This document shows positions 12,063 to 23,366 of a DNA stretch of 64,000 bases, piece by piece. This stretch comes from Pseudorasbora parva (taxonomy: Eukaryota > Chordata > Actinopteri > Cypriniformes > Gobionidae): positions 44,525,072 through 44,589,071 of the forward strand of contig NC_090178.1 of NCBI RefSeq assembly GCF_024679245.1. Direction: 5' to 3'. Position 1 is the stretch's first letter, and the number at the start of each line of letters is the position of its first letter. A program made the position numbers and the translations under genes. The notes below the pieces were generated by a model. It did not search any database and was not told the DNA's origin. It saw nothing but the letters and a program-made list of their open reading frames with translations.

Positions 12063-12246
12063 ATTAATAATTATTTGTATTAACACAATTATTTAACTAA
12101 TTATATAAAACAATATTGTCAATGCCCTACAAATAAACTGGTTTTATACATTAATTTTTTAATTCAAACCCAGAATAAAATGTTTTATCCTTTAATGCAG
12201 GCCAAAACACAGCATTGAGAGGTAATCTTTTTAGACAGAAGAGTGG

Positions 12247-12248
<2 letters not shown>

Positions 12249-12307
<59 letters not shown>

Positions 12308-12397
12308 TAGAAATCAGTGACACGTGTCCCCATGAGTCTGTGTGCATTCAGGTTGAAGTCCCCACCAGGCTAGAAAAAAGAACACACACGCACACGC

Positions 12398-12485
<88 letters not shown>

Positions 12486-12565
12486 TAGAAATCAGTGACA
12501 CGTGTCCCCATGAGTCTGTGTGCATTCAGGTTGAAGTCCCCACCAGGCTAGAAAAAAGAACACAC
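12249..12565. repeat. (CA)n with tandem duplication, period about 178 bp
   Basis: CACTGTAGAAATCAGTGACA and the following GTGTCCCCATGAGTCTGTGT occur at about 12303 and again at about 12482, each preceded by a long CA tract. Unit 3 has the block once (16780-16850). Confidence 0.85.
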
Positions 12566-12583
12566 GCACGCACGCACACACAC

Positions 12584-12657
12584 AGTAGTAATGCTGAAGT
12601 ATGCTGCAGGCAACTCTTATCAGTTAAGCCCACCCACCATCCCCCATCCACAACACA

Positions 12658-12694
<37 letters not shown>

Positions 12695-12790
12695 GTAATG
12701 CTGAAGTATGCTGCAGGCAACTCTTATCAGTTAAGCCCACCCACCATCCCCCATCCACAACACACACCCACCCACAAACACACACACATA
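12584..12790. repeat. Tandem duplication, period 107 bp, with CA spacers
   Basis: AGTAGTAATGCTGAAGTATG begins at 12584 and at 12691; the block through CATCCCCCATCCACAACACA is repeated. Unit 3 carries it once at 16915. Unequal exchange or slippage within unit 2 explains it. Confidence 0.85.
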
Positions 12791-14814
12791 CACACACACT
12801 CATGTCTGGTTCACTATCTTTCTGGGGACTCATAGACGTAATGGTTTTTATGCTGTTCAAACCATATATTCTGTCATCTACACTGCTCCTACCCCTAAAC
12901 CTACCCATCACACAAAACTTTCTTCAAAAGAACTCATTCTGTCTGATTTATAAGCTTTTGTACCCATTGGGAAGTCCCCATGAGTCTGTGTGCATTCAGG
13001 TTTAAGTCCTCACCAGGCTAGAAAACCATTCACACACCCAGAGAGGCAAGGTTTTTTGCTTGAAAACTTATACAATATTGCCCTCTACTGGTCATTTAAG
13101 GGAGAGCATAAGTGTTAAAAAAACAGGGGGAAAAAAACAGAAAAACAGCCGGTGTGATATATAGAATAACCAGCAGGTGGGAGTATAGCCTTATTTATGA
13201 ACCAGGCATTTGTGTGCTTATTTTGTGTTTTTTAGGCTTTTGCTACGGGAACACCGTTTGAGATATCCAATAACCGTTCGCATTTTAGCATCTTCTGTAT
13301 ATTTACTTCATGTTGTCCGAGTTTGGAGGAGATTGAATGAATCGCTTTTGAGGAGAGGGTAAAAACTCAGAGCTCGCTTTCGACTTCTTGTTATCTTCCA
13401 ACCAAATTATCTGACTTCCTGTTGGTCAGAGCTAATGACTGTAAATTAGAAAGTTGTCCGGCTCGAAATGTACAATATATATACCGAGTTTGGTGACTGC
13501 AGATAAAACGAACCCCCCCACTTTGGACAAAAGAGACACTTCTTGCTGCCAGTTGGTGGCGCTATAACTTTGACTCACAAAAGTCATATCCATGTGATCG
13601 GCCTCTTACAACGAACACACAGCTGAAGTTTCATCAAAATGAATTAATGTATGCAGAAGTTATAACACACTTCCTGTTTCCCTTTTCTCGCCATAAATTC
13701 GTCTCTTCGCCACGGCCAAACCGTTTGAGATATCAAAACGTCGCTCGCAATTTAGCATTCTCAGTGTCTTGTCTTCATGCTGACCGAGTTTGGTGCTTAT
13801 CGGGTGAATCGTCTAGGAGGAGTATCGCAAATTCCACAGCATACGTTTTCCGAACAACCCATAATAGCTCACTTCCTGTTGGGCGAAGCTTATGACTATG
13901 AGTGCGGAAGTTGTTTGGCCCGATGAGATCTATAAGTGTACCGAGTTTCATACATGTACGTGCAAGTGTGTTTAATATATAGACCCAGTTTTTCAAGGGG
14001 GCGCTGTTGAGCTCCCCTGCCACGCCCGGGTCAAAGGCCTCTGCCAGACCCTGTTGGCCGCGCATTCCGATGTGTGTGCAAAGTTTCAAGAGTTTTCGAG
14101 CATGGGAAGGGCCCCAAAAATGCCCAAAAGGCGAAAAGATAATAATAATAATAATAATAATTAAAGCTGCGAGCAGCGATGGCGGGCCCAAGCCGGTGGC
14201 ACCGCCACCCCGGTGGCATCAGCTTAACTGTGCACAGCAGGCCAATAGGCATTTAATATGGGAAAAAAATAAAAGGACTATGTCAAAGTCATTTGAATTC
14301 ACCTCATTAACTGCAGCAACTGGTGCTGCTATGACCAGGAACCACAACAGTCACATCTATGAGATCAATTACATTTTATTCATTAATTTTATGTTAGATG
14401 ATGTCAAATGTCAATTTCAAAATGAGTGCAGAATACCGTCCAAAGGCTGAAGTTGTATTATCCTTACACTTCTCTTAAAAATAAATTAAGCCAAATCACA
14501 GAGACCGCAACAATGATTATAATATCAGTGTCAGGTAAGAGTAATATGCGTGCATATCATTTATAGAAGTTTATTATAAACAGCCACTTTTATAAGATCA
14601 TGTGAAATTATTTTTTTAATCCATTTGAATTCTTTCAATAAATTATTAGTTTAAAGAGGTGTCATACGTGATCTTTGCAAACACAGCACATGACCTTCTT
14701 TAAAGCCCATGTTATAGAAAACAATTAAAAGTATTAGGATATAGTAGGTCACTTTCAATTATGTGCAAATGCATTTTTTGCAGCTCAAAATATTGTAAGT
14801 TCAGAAGACCAGTG

Positions 14815-14816
<2 letters not shown>

Positions 14817-14895
<79 letters not shown>
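14817..14895. repeat. (TA)n microsatellite
   Basis: About 78 bp of perfect TA in array unit 3, at a site where units 1 and 2 have only short TA text. Confidence 0.95.
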
Positions 14896-14898
<3 letters not shown>

Positions 14899-15295
14899 CA
14901 TTTTTTAAACTTATTTTTCACAATAAAGTGATAGAAATTGCTGATATAACCTATGATATGAAAGGGTTAAATTATGAAAAAAAACAAAAAACAAGGCGAC
15001 ACACAGAGTGAGAGAGACCCCCTCCACACACACACATAGAGTGATCCTGAGAGAGGGAGAGTGAGGGGGGAGGGGAATGACAGACACAAAATCTAAACAG
15101 TGAGAGAACATTGTTTTTATTTCACTGTCTGAAAACACTGTTTTTCAATAACAACAATAGTTTAATCTTCAAAACAGTGTTCCCTTGGACATATCCAACC
15201 TGGTTACTAAATAAGGCTACACTTCCACCTTCTGGTTATTCTATATGCCGGTAGCTCATTGGTTCTCATTTTTGTCCTTAAACAAAAGGCATTAA

Positions 15296-16431
15296 AGGGG
15301 GGGTGAAACACTCAGTTTCAGTCAATCTCATGTCAATCTTGAGTACCTATAGAGTAGTATTGCATCCTTCATATCTCCGAAAAGTCTTTAGTTTTATCAT
15401 ATTTATAAAAGAAATATGGGCTGTACCGAGTCTTTCCGGAAAAAACCGAGCGCCTGGAGGCGTATCGTGTGGGCGGAGCTAAAGAATCACAAGCGCGCAA
15501 AGCGGTGACGTCCTCAAGCGTGGAGAAACCCATCTATCTCAGCTAATACAGATAATGATCCACAATCAAATCTGAGGCTGAAATAAACTGAACAGGAGAA
15601 ACGGCAACATCAGGACGTCCGTCTCTGTGGTATGTAAGTTACTGTATTTAATGGCCTCTCCACATTTCTGTGTCTTTACTCGCAGTGTATGAGGACATGA
15701 TTCGGTTTATGGACTATTGTATGCGACTAGACCTTAGAAGTAGCAAGCAGAACGGTTTTGCACGTCAGACTAGTGTAACGTTATACAGAACAACAATGGA
15801 GTAACCGTTAGCGCATTTGAATGACGAAGCACGCGATCTTATCGTTTACTGATGTTTACTCATGCGACGGTAGCCAATAGCAGAGACATTTGAAGTTGAT
15901 TTACTCACCGGCATCTTCCAAAGCAGGACCGCTCTGTCAAAAACACACTTCTTTGGTATGATTTGGTGAAGTCCTGTGACAGCAGTGACCGTGGAAATCC
16001 ACTTTGCGACGCGACTGAAGCGATGCCTTGAAGCTTCCCGTCATTTCTGCGTTCAAATCGGTTCAAATGCAGCGCTGCCTTCCCGGGGCGCGACATAAGT
16101 GTTCACGGAGGACTGGGTCTGCACCTGAGAGACTGTTTACAGCGTGCATTTCCTCTCTCTCCCTCTAGTTACGCGCGCGCGCACCCTTCCGGGAGAAGAG
16201 CCCGTACAGCCCATACAAGGACCTTCCGCTCTATTTAACGTCAATTAGACCCATACTCGAAAAAAACTCGCCGAAACTTGTGAGAAACCGGAAGGAGTAT
16301 TTTTAACACAGAAATACTCCATCAAACGTCCAACATTAGTTTTTGAAACTTTGTCTATGTTTAGGATGGGAATCCAAGTCTTTAAAGGTGTAAAAAGCTC
16401 AGTATGCATGAAACAGCATTTCACCCCCCCT
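15296..16431. mobile_element. TTAA-flanked element (AGGGGGGGTGAAA family)
   Basis: TTAA at 15292-15295 and 16432-16435 flank termini AGGGGGGGTGAAAC and GTTTCATGC-type text ending TTTCACCCCCCCT. The pre-insertion site GGCATTAATCTTC is readable in array unit 2 at about 11905, so the 1136-bp insertion into exactly one TTAA is directly shown. The interior is GC-richer, with GAGTTTTTTTCGAGTATGG and a (GC)n stretch near 16170. There is no transposase frame. Confidence 0.88.
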
Positions 16432-16720
16432 TTAATCTTCTCATTTTTTTAAGTTACACACACTACTTTTTTTTTTAAGACAATTAAATGGGTTTTTTCT
16501 TTTGTTAGTAATGTTTTTTTATATTTATATTTTTTATTAATAATTATTTGTATTAACACAATTATTTAACTAATTATATAAAACAATATTGTCAATCCCC
16601 TACAAATAAACTGGTTTTATACATTCATTTTTTTTATTCAAACCCAGAATAAATTTTTTTATCCTTGAATGCAGGCCAGAGCACAGCATTGAGAGGTAAT
16701 CTTTTTAGACAGAAGAGTGG

Positions 16721-16721
<1 letters not shown>

Positions 16722-16780
<59 letters not shown>
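16722..16780. repeat. (CA)n microsatellite
   Basis: About 58 bp of CA in array unit 3, before TGTAGAAATCAGTGACACGT. Confidence 0.95.
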
Positions 16781-16781
<1 letters not shown>

Positions 16782-16855
16782 TAGAAATCAGTGACACGTG
16801 TCCCCATGAGTCTGTGTGCATTCAGGTTGAAGTCCCCACCAGGCTAGAAAAAAGA

Positions 16856-16866
16856 ACACACACAAA

Positions 16867-16914
<48 letters not shown>
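16856..16914. repeat. (CA)n microsatellite
   Basis: CA repeats with ACGCGC interruptions in array unit 3, before the AGTAGTAATGCTGAAG block. Confidence 0.95.
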
Positions 16915-16917
<3 letters not shown>

Positions 16918-18401
16918 GTAATGCTGAAGTATGCTGCAGGCAACTCTTATCAGTTAAGCCCATCCACCATCCCCCATCCACAACACACACACACACACCC
17001 ACCCACAAACACACACACATACACACACACTCATGTCTGGTTCACTATCTTTCTGGGGACTCATAGATGTAATGGTTTTTATGCTGTACAAACCATATAT
17101 TCTGTCATCCTACACTGCTCCTGCCCCTAAACCTACCCATCACACAAAACTTTCTTCAAAAGAACTCATTCTGTGTGATTTATAAGCTTTTGTACCCATT
17201 GGGAAGTCCCAATGAGTCTGTGTGCATTCAGGTTTAAGTCCCCACCAGGTTAGAAAACCATTCACACACCCAGAGAGGCAAGGTTTTTTGCTTGAAAACT
17301 TATACAATATTGCCCTCTACTGGTCATTTAACGGAGAGCATAAGTGTTGAAAAAACAGAAGAAAAAAAACAGAAAAACAGCCAGTGTGATATATAGAATA
17401 ACCAGCAGGTGGGAGTATAGCCTTATTTATGAACCAGGCACGTGTGTCCCTATTTTGTGTTTTTTAGGCTTTTGCTACGGGAACACCGTTTGAGATATCC
17501 AATAACCGTTCGCATTTTAGCATCTTCTGTATATTTACTTCATGTTGTCCGAGTTTGGAGGAGATTGAATGAATCGCTTTTGAGGAGAAGGTAAAAACTC
17601 AGAGCTCGCTTTCCACTTTGTGTTATCTTCCAACCAAATTATCTGACTTCCTGTTGGTCAGAGCTAATGACAGTAAATTAGAAAGTTGTCCGGCTCGAAA
17701 AGTACTATATATATACCGAGTTTGGTGAATGTAGATAAAACTAACCCTCCTCTTTGGACAAAAGTGACACTTCCTGCTGCCAGTTGGTGGCGCTATAACT
17801 TTGACTCACAAAAGTCATATCCATGTGATCGGCCTCTTACAACGAACACACAGCTGAAGTTTAATCAAAATGAATTAATGTATGCAGAAGTTATTACACA
17901 CTTCCTGTTTCCCTTTTCTCGCCATAAATTCGTCTCTTCGCCACGGCCAAACCGTTTGAGATATCAAAAAGTTGCTCGCAATTTAGCATCCTCAGTGTCT
18001 TGACTTCATGCTGACCGAGGTTGGTGCTGATCGGGTGAATCGTCTAGGAGGAGTATCGCAAATTCCACAGCATGCGTTTTCCGAACAACCCATAATAGCT
18101 CACTTCCTGTTGTGCTGATGCATGACTTAGAGCACGAAAGTTGTTCGGCCCGATGAGCTCTATATGTGTACCGAGTTTCATATGTGTACGTGCAAGTGTG
18201 TTTGATTTATAGACCCCGTTTTCAGACCCCACTTTAGGGGGCGCTGTCGAGCCCCCCTGCCACGCCCGGGTCCCAGCCTCAGCCCGGCCCTGATGGCCGC
18301 GCATTCTGATGCGTGTGCAAAGTTTCAAGAGTTTTCGAGCATGGGAAGGGCCCCAAAAATGCCCAAATAGTCGCGTAAAAAAATAATAATAAATAACAAA
18401 T

Positions 18402-18504
18402 AATCCTTAGAAGAACAATAGGGCTCTGCGCCCTTTCAGGGCTTGGGCCCTAAAAATCCTTAGAAGAACAATAGGGCTCTGCGCCCTTTCAGGGCTTGGG
18501 CCCT
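18402..18504 (+). repeat. Tail of the array, two 50-bp copies
   Basis: AATCCTTAGAAGAACAATAG followed by GGCTCTGCGCCCTTTCAGGG and CTTGGGCCCT occurs at 18402-18451 and 18455-18504. Each contains the hairpin GCCCTTTCAGGGC. GGGCCCAAGC near the unit start and GCTTGGGCCC here are inverted, so the tail may be one end of the parent element. Confidence 0.8.
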
Positions 18505-18663
18505 AATAAATGTTTCATCATTTGCCTGAATTTAATAAATAAGCTTAAATAGCAGACATCCCGTGATCATTTGCGTTGCACATGAACTGGCGGTCTCATA
18601 AATAAACCGAAACTCAGCATAACGTTACTTGTCTCACAGACATTAGAAATACATTAGAAATAT

Positions 18664-18686
18664 GCGTGAACGGAATGCTCTGCTTG

Positions 18687-18740
<54 letters not shown>

Positions 18741-18768
18741 CAAGCAGAGCACGCCGTTCACGCGAGCT
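18664..18768. repeat. TA-centred hairpin inside the outer Harbinger
   Basis: GCGTGAACGGAATGCTCTGC and TTGTGAATA, then about 48 bp of TA, then the inverse TATTCACAAGCAGAGCACGC and CGTTCACGC. The arms are about 30 bp with one or two differences. The structure would extrude as a cruciform. Confidence 0.85.
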
Positions 18769-19350
18769 GACATGACTACACAAGCGGTTCTGTTTAAAAT
18801 GCTGCGCGATCACTGCTGCTCACGTGTGCTGTGAGTTTAATCTGTGTTTTTTTCACTAATCCTACACCAGAACTTCCTGTAAATGGTCTGAAAGTCCGAA
18901 CTATACAGAAAATGCTTTCACACAAGAAACGAACCGAACCTTTGTTCAGTTTGGTCCGGACCGAGACTACCTCTTTTCGTCGGACCAAATTTCGTCTGTT
19001 TGGTCCGGACCGTGGTCCGAGGGAGGTTTCACACCTGTAATTTTGGTTCGTACCAAACTGAAAAGTCCGAAAATCCGGACCAAACAAGGTAGGTGTGAAA
19101 GCACCCTAAGTCTCACAAACGTTTGACATGCATGTGGGTGAGCGGATGAGCCACGCCAGACTACTGCCCATGCAGTTTGAGCATGTTTTGATATATTATC
19201 AGCCATCATCTGGTTACAATCCCTCTAACCTGCTGTAAAGTGGCGAGTGCTTCTCTTCAACAACCCAGCAAGCAATTTTGCGTTTAAAAGACGTCTAATA
19301 GCCGTCCAAACACAGCCCTGACATCTAGGCTAATACAAGGTCAACTTTAA

Positions 19351-19954
19351 AGGGTTAGTTCACCCAAAAATGAAATTGATGTCATTAACTCCTCACCCTA
19401 AAGTCATTCCATACCCGTAAGACCTCCGTTCATCTTCAGAACACAGTTTAAGATATTTTATATTTTAGTCCCAGAGCATAATGCAGTCAATCACACGGTT
19501 AATGAATCAGTCAATCGCTCAAAGATTCGGGTCGCCAATGTCAATTGATTTCAGCAGCGAACTGCTGAAACTGCTGAAATCAAGTGACATTGGTGACCCG
19601 AATCTTTGATCGATTGACTGATTCATTAACCGTTTGATTCTTTTTGGAGGCACAAGGAGGAGAAGACAATGCTGAATAAAATCATAGTTTTTGGTATTTT
19701 TGGACCAAAATGTATTTTTGATGCTTCAAGAGATTCTAATCAACCAGCTGATGTCACATATGGACTACTTGATGATGTTTTTATTCCCTTTCTGGACATG
19801 GACAGTAAAGTGGGCATTGACTGCATTATGCTCTGGGACTAAAATATAAATTATCTTAAACTGTTCTGAAGATGAACGGAGGTCTTACGGGTGTGGAACG
19901 ACATTAGGGTGAGGAGTTAATGACAGCAATTTCATTTTGCGGTGAACTAACCCT
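19351..19954. mobile_element. TTAA-flanked MITE (AGGGTTAGTTCACC family), long form
   Basis: TTAA at 19347-19350 and 19955-19958 flank AGGGTTAGTTCACC and its inverse GGTGAACTAACCCT. Further inverted pairs lie inside: CTCACCCTAAAGTCATTCCA near 19390 with GGAACGACATTAGGGTGAGG near 19897, and two strong palindromes (see the next entry). The right part (TGGACCAAAATGTATTTTTG onward) recurs at 24502-24795 and 40207-40513. Non-coding; the short frames share no domain. Confidence 0.85.
19462..19845. repeat. Nested palindromes within the MITE
   Basis: Outer pair: 19462-19491 and 19816-19845 are perfect 30-bp inverted copies (ATTTTAGTCCCAGAGCATAA and on). Inner pair: 19495-19555 and about 19573-19633 are inverted with about three mismatches over 60 bp and a loop under 20 bp. 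Confidence 0.85.
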
Positions 19955-19958
19955 TTAA

Positions 19959-20946
19959 GCTGTCAGTGAAAATGTATTTTATATATATTTAATAGATGTC
20001 TAACCATAGCCCAAGAATAGACTAGTCATCTAGAAATGAAGATAATCACTGCTGACTTTGCTTGATGGAATATCATACATCTTACGTCATATCACATCAT
20101 GATTTGTGAATTTTTGGGGGGTCTCACAAAATATTGACTGTGTTATTTTCACGTGCAATTTCAGTTTTGTGTAATGTGATCATCGTGGATTATTATGTGT
20201 AAATCACAAAAATATAATTCATTCATGCATGAAAGTGATTTAAACCTAATTCACTCAATAAAGATAACTATACATGCTATTCTTGTCATGAGCATCAAGG
20301 TGTGGTGGCACTGCGGTGCAAATTCCACTCATGTTTAGTATGTTAACACAAAGAAAAAAATGTTTTTTTGTTTTAAACGAATATCTACTTCTTGGATTTC
20401 TGGACGAACAGCAAAGGAAGCTGACCCCAGGCCTCTGTGGTCGATTCTGTGTTAAGGTAAGGCATGTTATTCCCAATTATGTGTTGTAGCTGGGTTATAG
20501 GTCTGTGTGACTATCGATGTCTTAAGCCGAATTGAACGGAGGAATTATGGTATTCTATGACAATGACTATTCTGTGATCTGAAACTTGGCCTGACCAGTC
20601 AAGGCGAGAAGGAGGATAGATATTTTATTAAAGAGGGAATTCACAGCTAGTAAGATGGGCTTTTAATAAAACTTCTACGCAGTAGAAAAATAAATAAATT
20701 GATGCTACATGACTAATGAAAAAGGGCTGGGTTCCCTTTTTCCAAAAACTTCAAAAGCCCACAGTTCACATCTGATTTTGCCACCGCCAGTAGGAATACA
20801 AACATTTTTATCTGGATTTTAAACAAAAGTCCACCGGATGACACAAAATAACACACCTTTGCTGACAAATCAATGAGAATATCTGGGTGTAGGTAGCATG
20901 GAGAACGAATACACATTTTTCATATACAGTATATATATCCTGCAAG
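19959..20946. other. Unassigned stretch
   Basis: No paired termini or strong tandem repeats. Small frames such as 20255-20476 minus have no recognisable domain. It may be older unique intergenic or intronic DNA. Confidence 0.4.
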
Positions 20947-21578
20947 CTAACAAACAGAAGGGGCGTGTCTATGGTGAGAAGAGCGCTCGCTCTCGCTCTG
21001 TGCACATCATTATTCAAAACACACGAGTCACACAGGACGGACATTAGCCAAAAAATAACTAATATATGCTGCTTTTGCTTGAATATGCTCGTGTGTCACG
21101 TTCACTTGTTTGCGATCGTATTGTCGCTCACTTCAGCGATGATTAAGACCCGTTCATTTCCACACCGTATGGAGCATCTAAACCCCTCTCAGTGTTTCAA
21201 GGTTTCAAGCGTCAGCTCACAAAATGTGTTCAACAGGTAAGATAAGTTACTATACTCCTATATATGTTTGTTTCCTCTTTTCATCTATATAACCCATCCG
21301 GTCATAATTGTAATATGCCGTTAGCTGGACTGTCGGCTCGTGTTCTATTGAGTTGTTCATGATAACGGTTTGTGTTTTTGGGATGAAGGGGTGACTTTTT
21401 TATTGAATATTCGACCTGGATTAGTAACACACAGATTCTGCCGTAGTCGTTGCCTGGGTTACGTATGTGTGGGGCGGAGCTATCAAAATAGGGCCGAGAC
21501 CCTTTTGGGGGTAGGGGCGTGTTTGTTTTGGTGATTTGAAATATCAACAACGGTTACCAGAAAGCCCTTACCCCACCT
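20947..21578 (-). mobile_element. TTAA-flanked element (AGGTGGGGTAAG family), one end missing
   Basis: The sequence is a diverged inverted copy of 48521-49159. Shared blocks on opposite strands include AAGGGGCGTGTCTA, CGTATGGAGCATCTAAA and GGGCGGAGCTATCAAAATAG. The intact end AGGTGGGGTAAGG sits next to TTAA at 21579-21582. The other terminus, present in the sister copy, is lost here at about 20947. No convincing coding content. Confidence 0.75.
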
Positions 21579-21582
21579 TTAA

Positions 21583-22674
21583 TGTCTTCGCAAATGTTAC
21601 ATTTATAGTTAAGTACATTTTACTTGATACTGGCAATTTAAAATTACTTGATATCACAACAGTAAAATTTACTAAGAAAAATTGAGTGCAAATTGTTACA
21701 GATTTTATCAAGTAAATCCTACAAGTTGCTTTTATCAGTGTGCCTCTTCACGGCTGGATGAATATTAAATTATTATACGAGCAGGCAAAGAACCACTCAA
21801 CTCTTGAGAGAGGGGGGCAATAGTCATACAAGACTTAATTATGACAGGAACAAAAACTTTAGAAAAAATAAAAATGAGGAAACCAGACAAATGACTCCAT
21901 TAATGTTTATACACGTCCGGTGTAATTTGCGATAACAGAGACAGGCCCATCGGAAGCTTGCTCAGTTAAACAGAACATGCTGGCATGTAACACGAAATGT
22001 AATATTGCTAAAGTGCCGTGAAATCTGAGTGGGCAGGATAGATAGCAGATGTGTGGCGCTCAACAGTAACACTTACCTTCATCATGCCGCTGATAGAGCC
22101 AATTACTTCTTCTCTGGTTACGCTGGCTTTCTGAGTGGGGGCAATTTTGATAAGAGCTTATTGACTTATGTAGTGAGTGACTTGACGTTTTCTCCAGTCA
22201 AATTCATAATCCAAAAAGGACCAGAAACCCTAATAAAAGCACCATAAAAGTAGTCCATATACGAATCTTGCATAGGGTGACCATATTTTGATTACCGAAC
22301 ACCCGGACCCTCGCCCCAGCAATGAGATACTCAAATGATTATCGTCAAATGTTTCGTCTATGTCCTGGGAAAGCAGGACTGCTGGTCGCCCTATCTTACA
22401 GCATTTGCAAATCATGTGATAGCTTTGAGTGGAGAACAGACTCAAAATTATGTTTTTATTCACTTATAGTCTACTCCTCTTTTAAAGGTCTCAGATATAT
22501 TTTGCAATCAAATTCTGTTGTGTAGACATCAGGTTTGACTTCGTTGACATCAAACCTCTGTTGTGTTGCAAATGCCCATGATTAAGAATGTATGGAATGG
22601 AGATTGAAATTTACAGTGCAACTGATTTCCAAGTAAACAAAGCTTTGTAGCTTTGTTTTGTTTAGTATTGTTGT
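21583..22674. other. Mostly unassigned stretch
   Basis: Contains AT-rich text near 21600-21720 and the 120-bp mini hAT at 22273-22392. No exon-like signal was seen. Confidence 0.4.
22273..22392. mobile_element. 120-bp hAT-like MITE
   Basis: The left end TAGGGTGACCA and the right end TGGTCGCCCT are inverted with one difference. Flanking 8-mers ATCTTGCA (22265-22272) and ATCTTACA (22393-22400) match 7 of 8. The size and TAGGG start fit a very short hAT derivative. Non-coding. Confidence 0.6.
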
Positions 22675-22678
22675 TTAA

Positions 22679-23362
22679 AGCTGCAGTCTGCAACTCTTTT
22701 TGGTTAGAAATGATCCTAAATCAATTTTTGAGCAAGTACACAACCAGCCAGTGTTCAAAATGATCTCCTTAGCTCAGCCCGAATCACAACATTTAGCTCA
22801 TAATAATGTGTTATAATTTGAGTGGTACTGGTGGTGGGTTTTCTGTGTGAAATTCGAGCATGTCGCTGTTCAGAAAAAGAAGGAGTCCCGGATAGGCTAT
22901 TCCGCATGTGAGGATGCTGCAAGGTGGCAGATTTATAGCCTTTTCTCTCAGCAACTTATCATTTTGATGGTGGATTTTAATCCAGAAAGGTCCAAACTGA
23001 CAACCATCAGTGACAACTGCAGAACAAAGTGTAACAATAATAATAATTAGCATGGTTTGATGTCATATGAGTTAAGTGATCGTTAGATTTAATCACTGTT
23101 GCTAGCACGATTAATTGTAATGCTTTTTGGTCAGAAAAAAAGTGGCAGACATGTGACTTCGTTTTCAGATTTCATTTTCTGGTGAAAATTCATATTTTGG
23201 TCATATTTCAAAGATGTAGAATCTGTGATTTGGAAGACAGCCTACATACATTACTACTCAAAATCGCACAACCCACGTAAAGATGATAACGCCACAGATA
23301 ACTGCAATTGCAGGTTTCAAACAGAGATGGCTATAAAGAGGCAAAACTTATGGACTGTAGCT
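22679..23362. mobile_element. TTAA-flanked element (AGCTGCAGTCTGCAAC family)
   Basis: TTAA at 22675-22678 and 23363-23366 flank AGCTGCAGTCTGCAAC and the imperfect inverse ATGGACTGTAGCT. The 684-bp interior has no transposase-like frame. The right-hand TTAA is also the left flank of the next element. Confidence 0.75.
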
Positions 23363-23366
23363 TTAA

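Larger units (their letters stand above)
10666..14165 (+). repeat. Array unit 2
   Basis: The second unit. It keeps the empty TTAA target site at about 11909 (GGCATTAATCTTC), which is occupied by a MITE in unit 3. It holds two internal tandem duplications around CA tracts (periods about 178 and 107 bp). Confidence 0.65.
14166..18401 (+). repeat. Array unit 3
   Basis: The third unit carries a 76-bp (TA)n expansion at 14817-14895 and the MITE at 15296-16431. Without the MITE and one TTAA copy it is about 3.1 kb long. Confidence 0.65.
7717..18504 (+). repeat. Head-to-tail array of three ~3-kb compound repeat units
   Basis: Each unit starts with the small inverted repeat GCTGCGAGCAGC followed by GATGACGGGCCCAAGCCGG (7717, 10666, 14166). 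It then runs through an AT-rich block, (CA)n or (CT)n tracts, a block with ACACCGTTTGAGATATCC, and one with TTGGTGGCGCTATAACTTTG, ending GGGCCCCAAAAATGCCCAAA. Unit lengths are 2949, 3500 and about 4230 bp; unit 3 includes a 1.1-kb MITE. Only the last unit has the tail sequence (18402-18504). The units are highly similar outside the microsatellites, so duplication is recent or sequences have been homogenised. The class is unknown; I know this repeat from zebrafish but cannot name it securely. Confidence 0.7.
7124..19106. mobile_element. PIF/Harbinger-type element swollen by a 10.8-kb insertion
   Basis: GGGTGTTTTCACACCTGAAA begins at 7124 after TAA (7121-7123). The inverse end AGGTGTGAAAGCACCC closes at 19106 before TAA (19107-19109). 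Subterminal regions at both ends are rich in GGTCCGGACC, CCGAACC and ACCAAA motifs. Removing the array at 7717-18504 leaves 593 + 602 = 1195 bp, a normal size for such a non-autonomous element. The right half holds a perfect TA-centred hairpin (18664-18768). No transposase or Myb-like partner gene is present. Confidence 0.75.

Noticed and set aside
13647..14450. Frames with shared text at 7747-8004, 10311-10691, 13775-14450 and 17686-18328
   Set aside because: They repeat with the array units and diverge by stops and shifts; no domain recognised.
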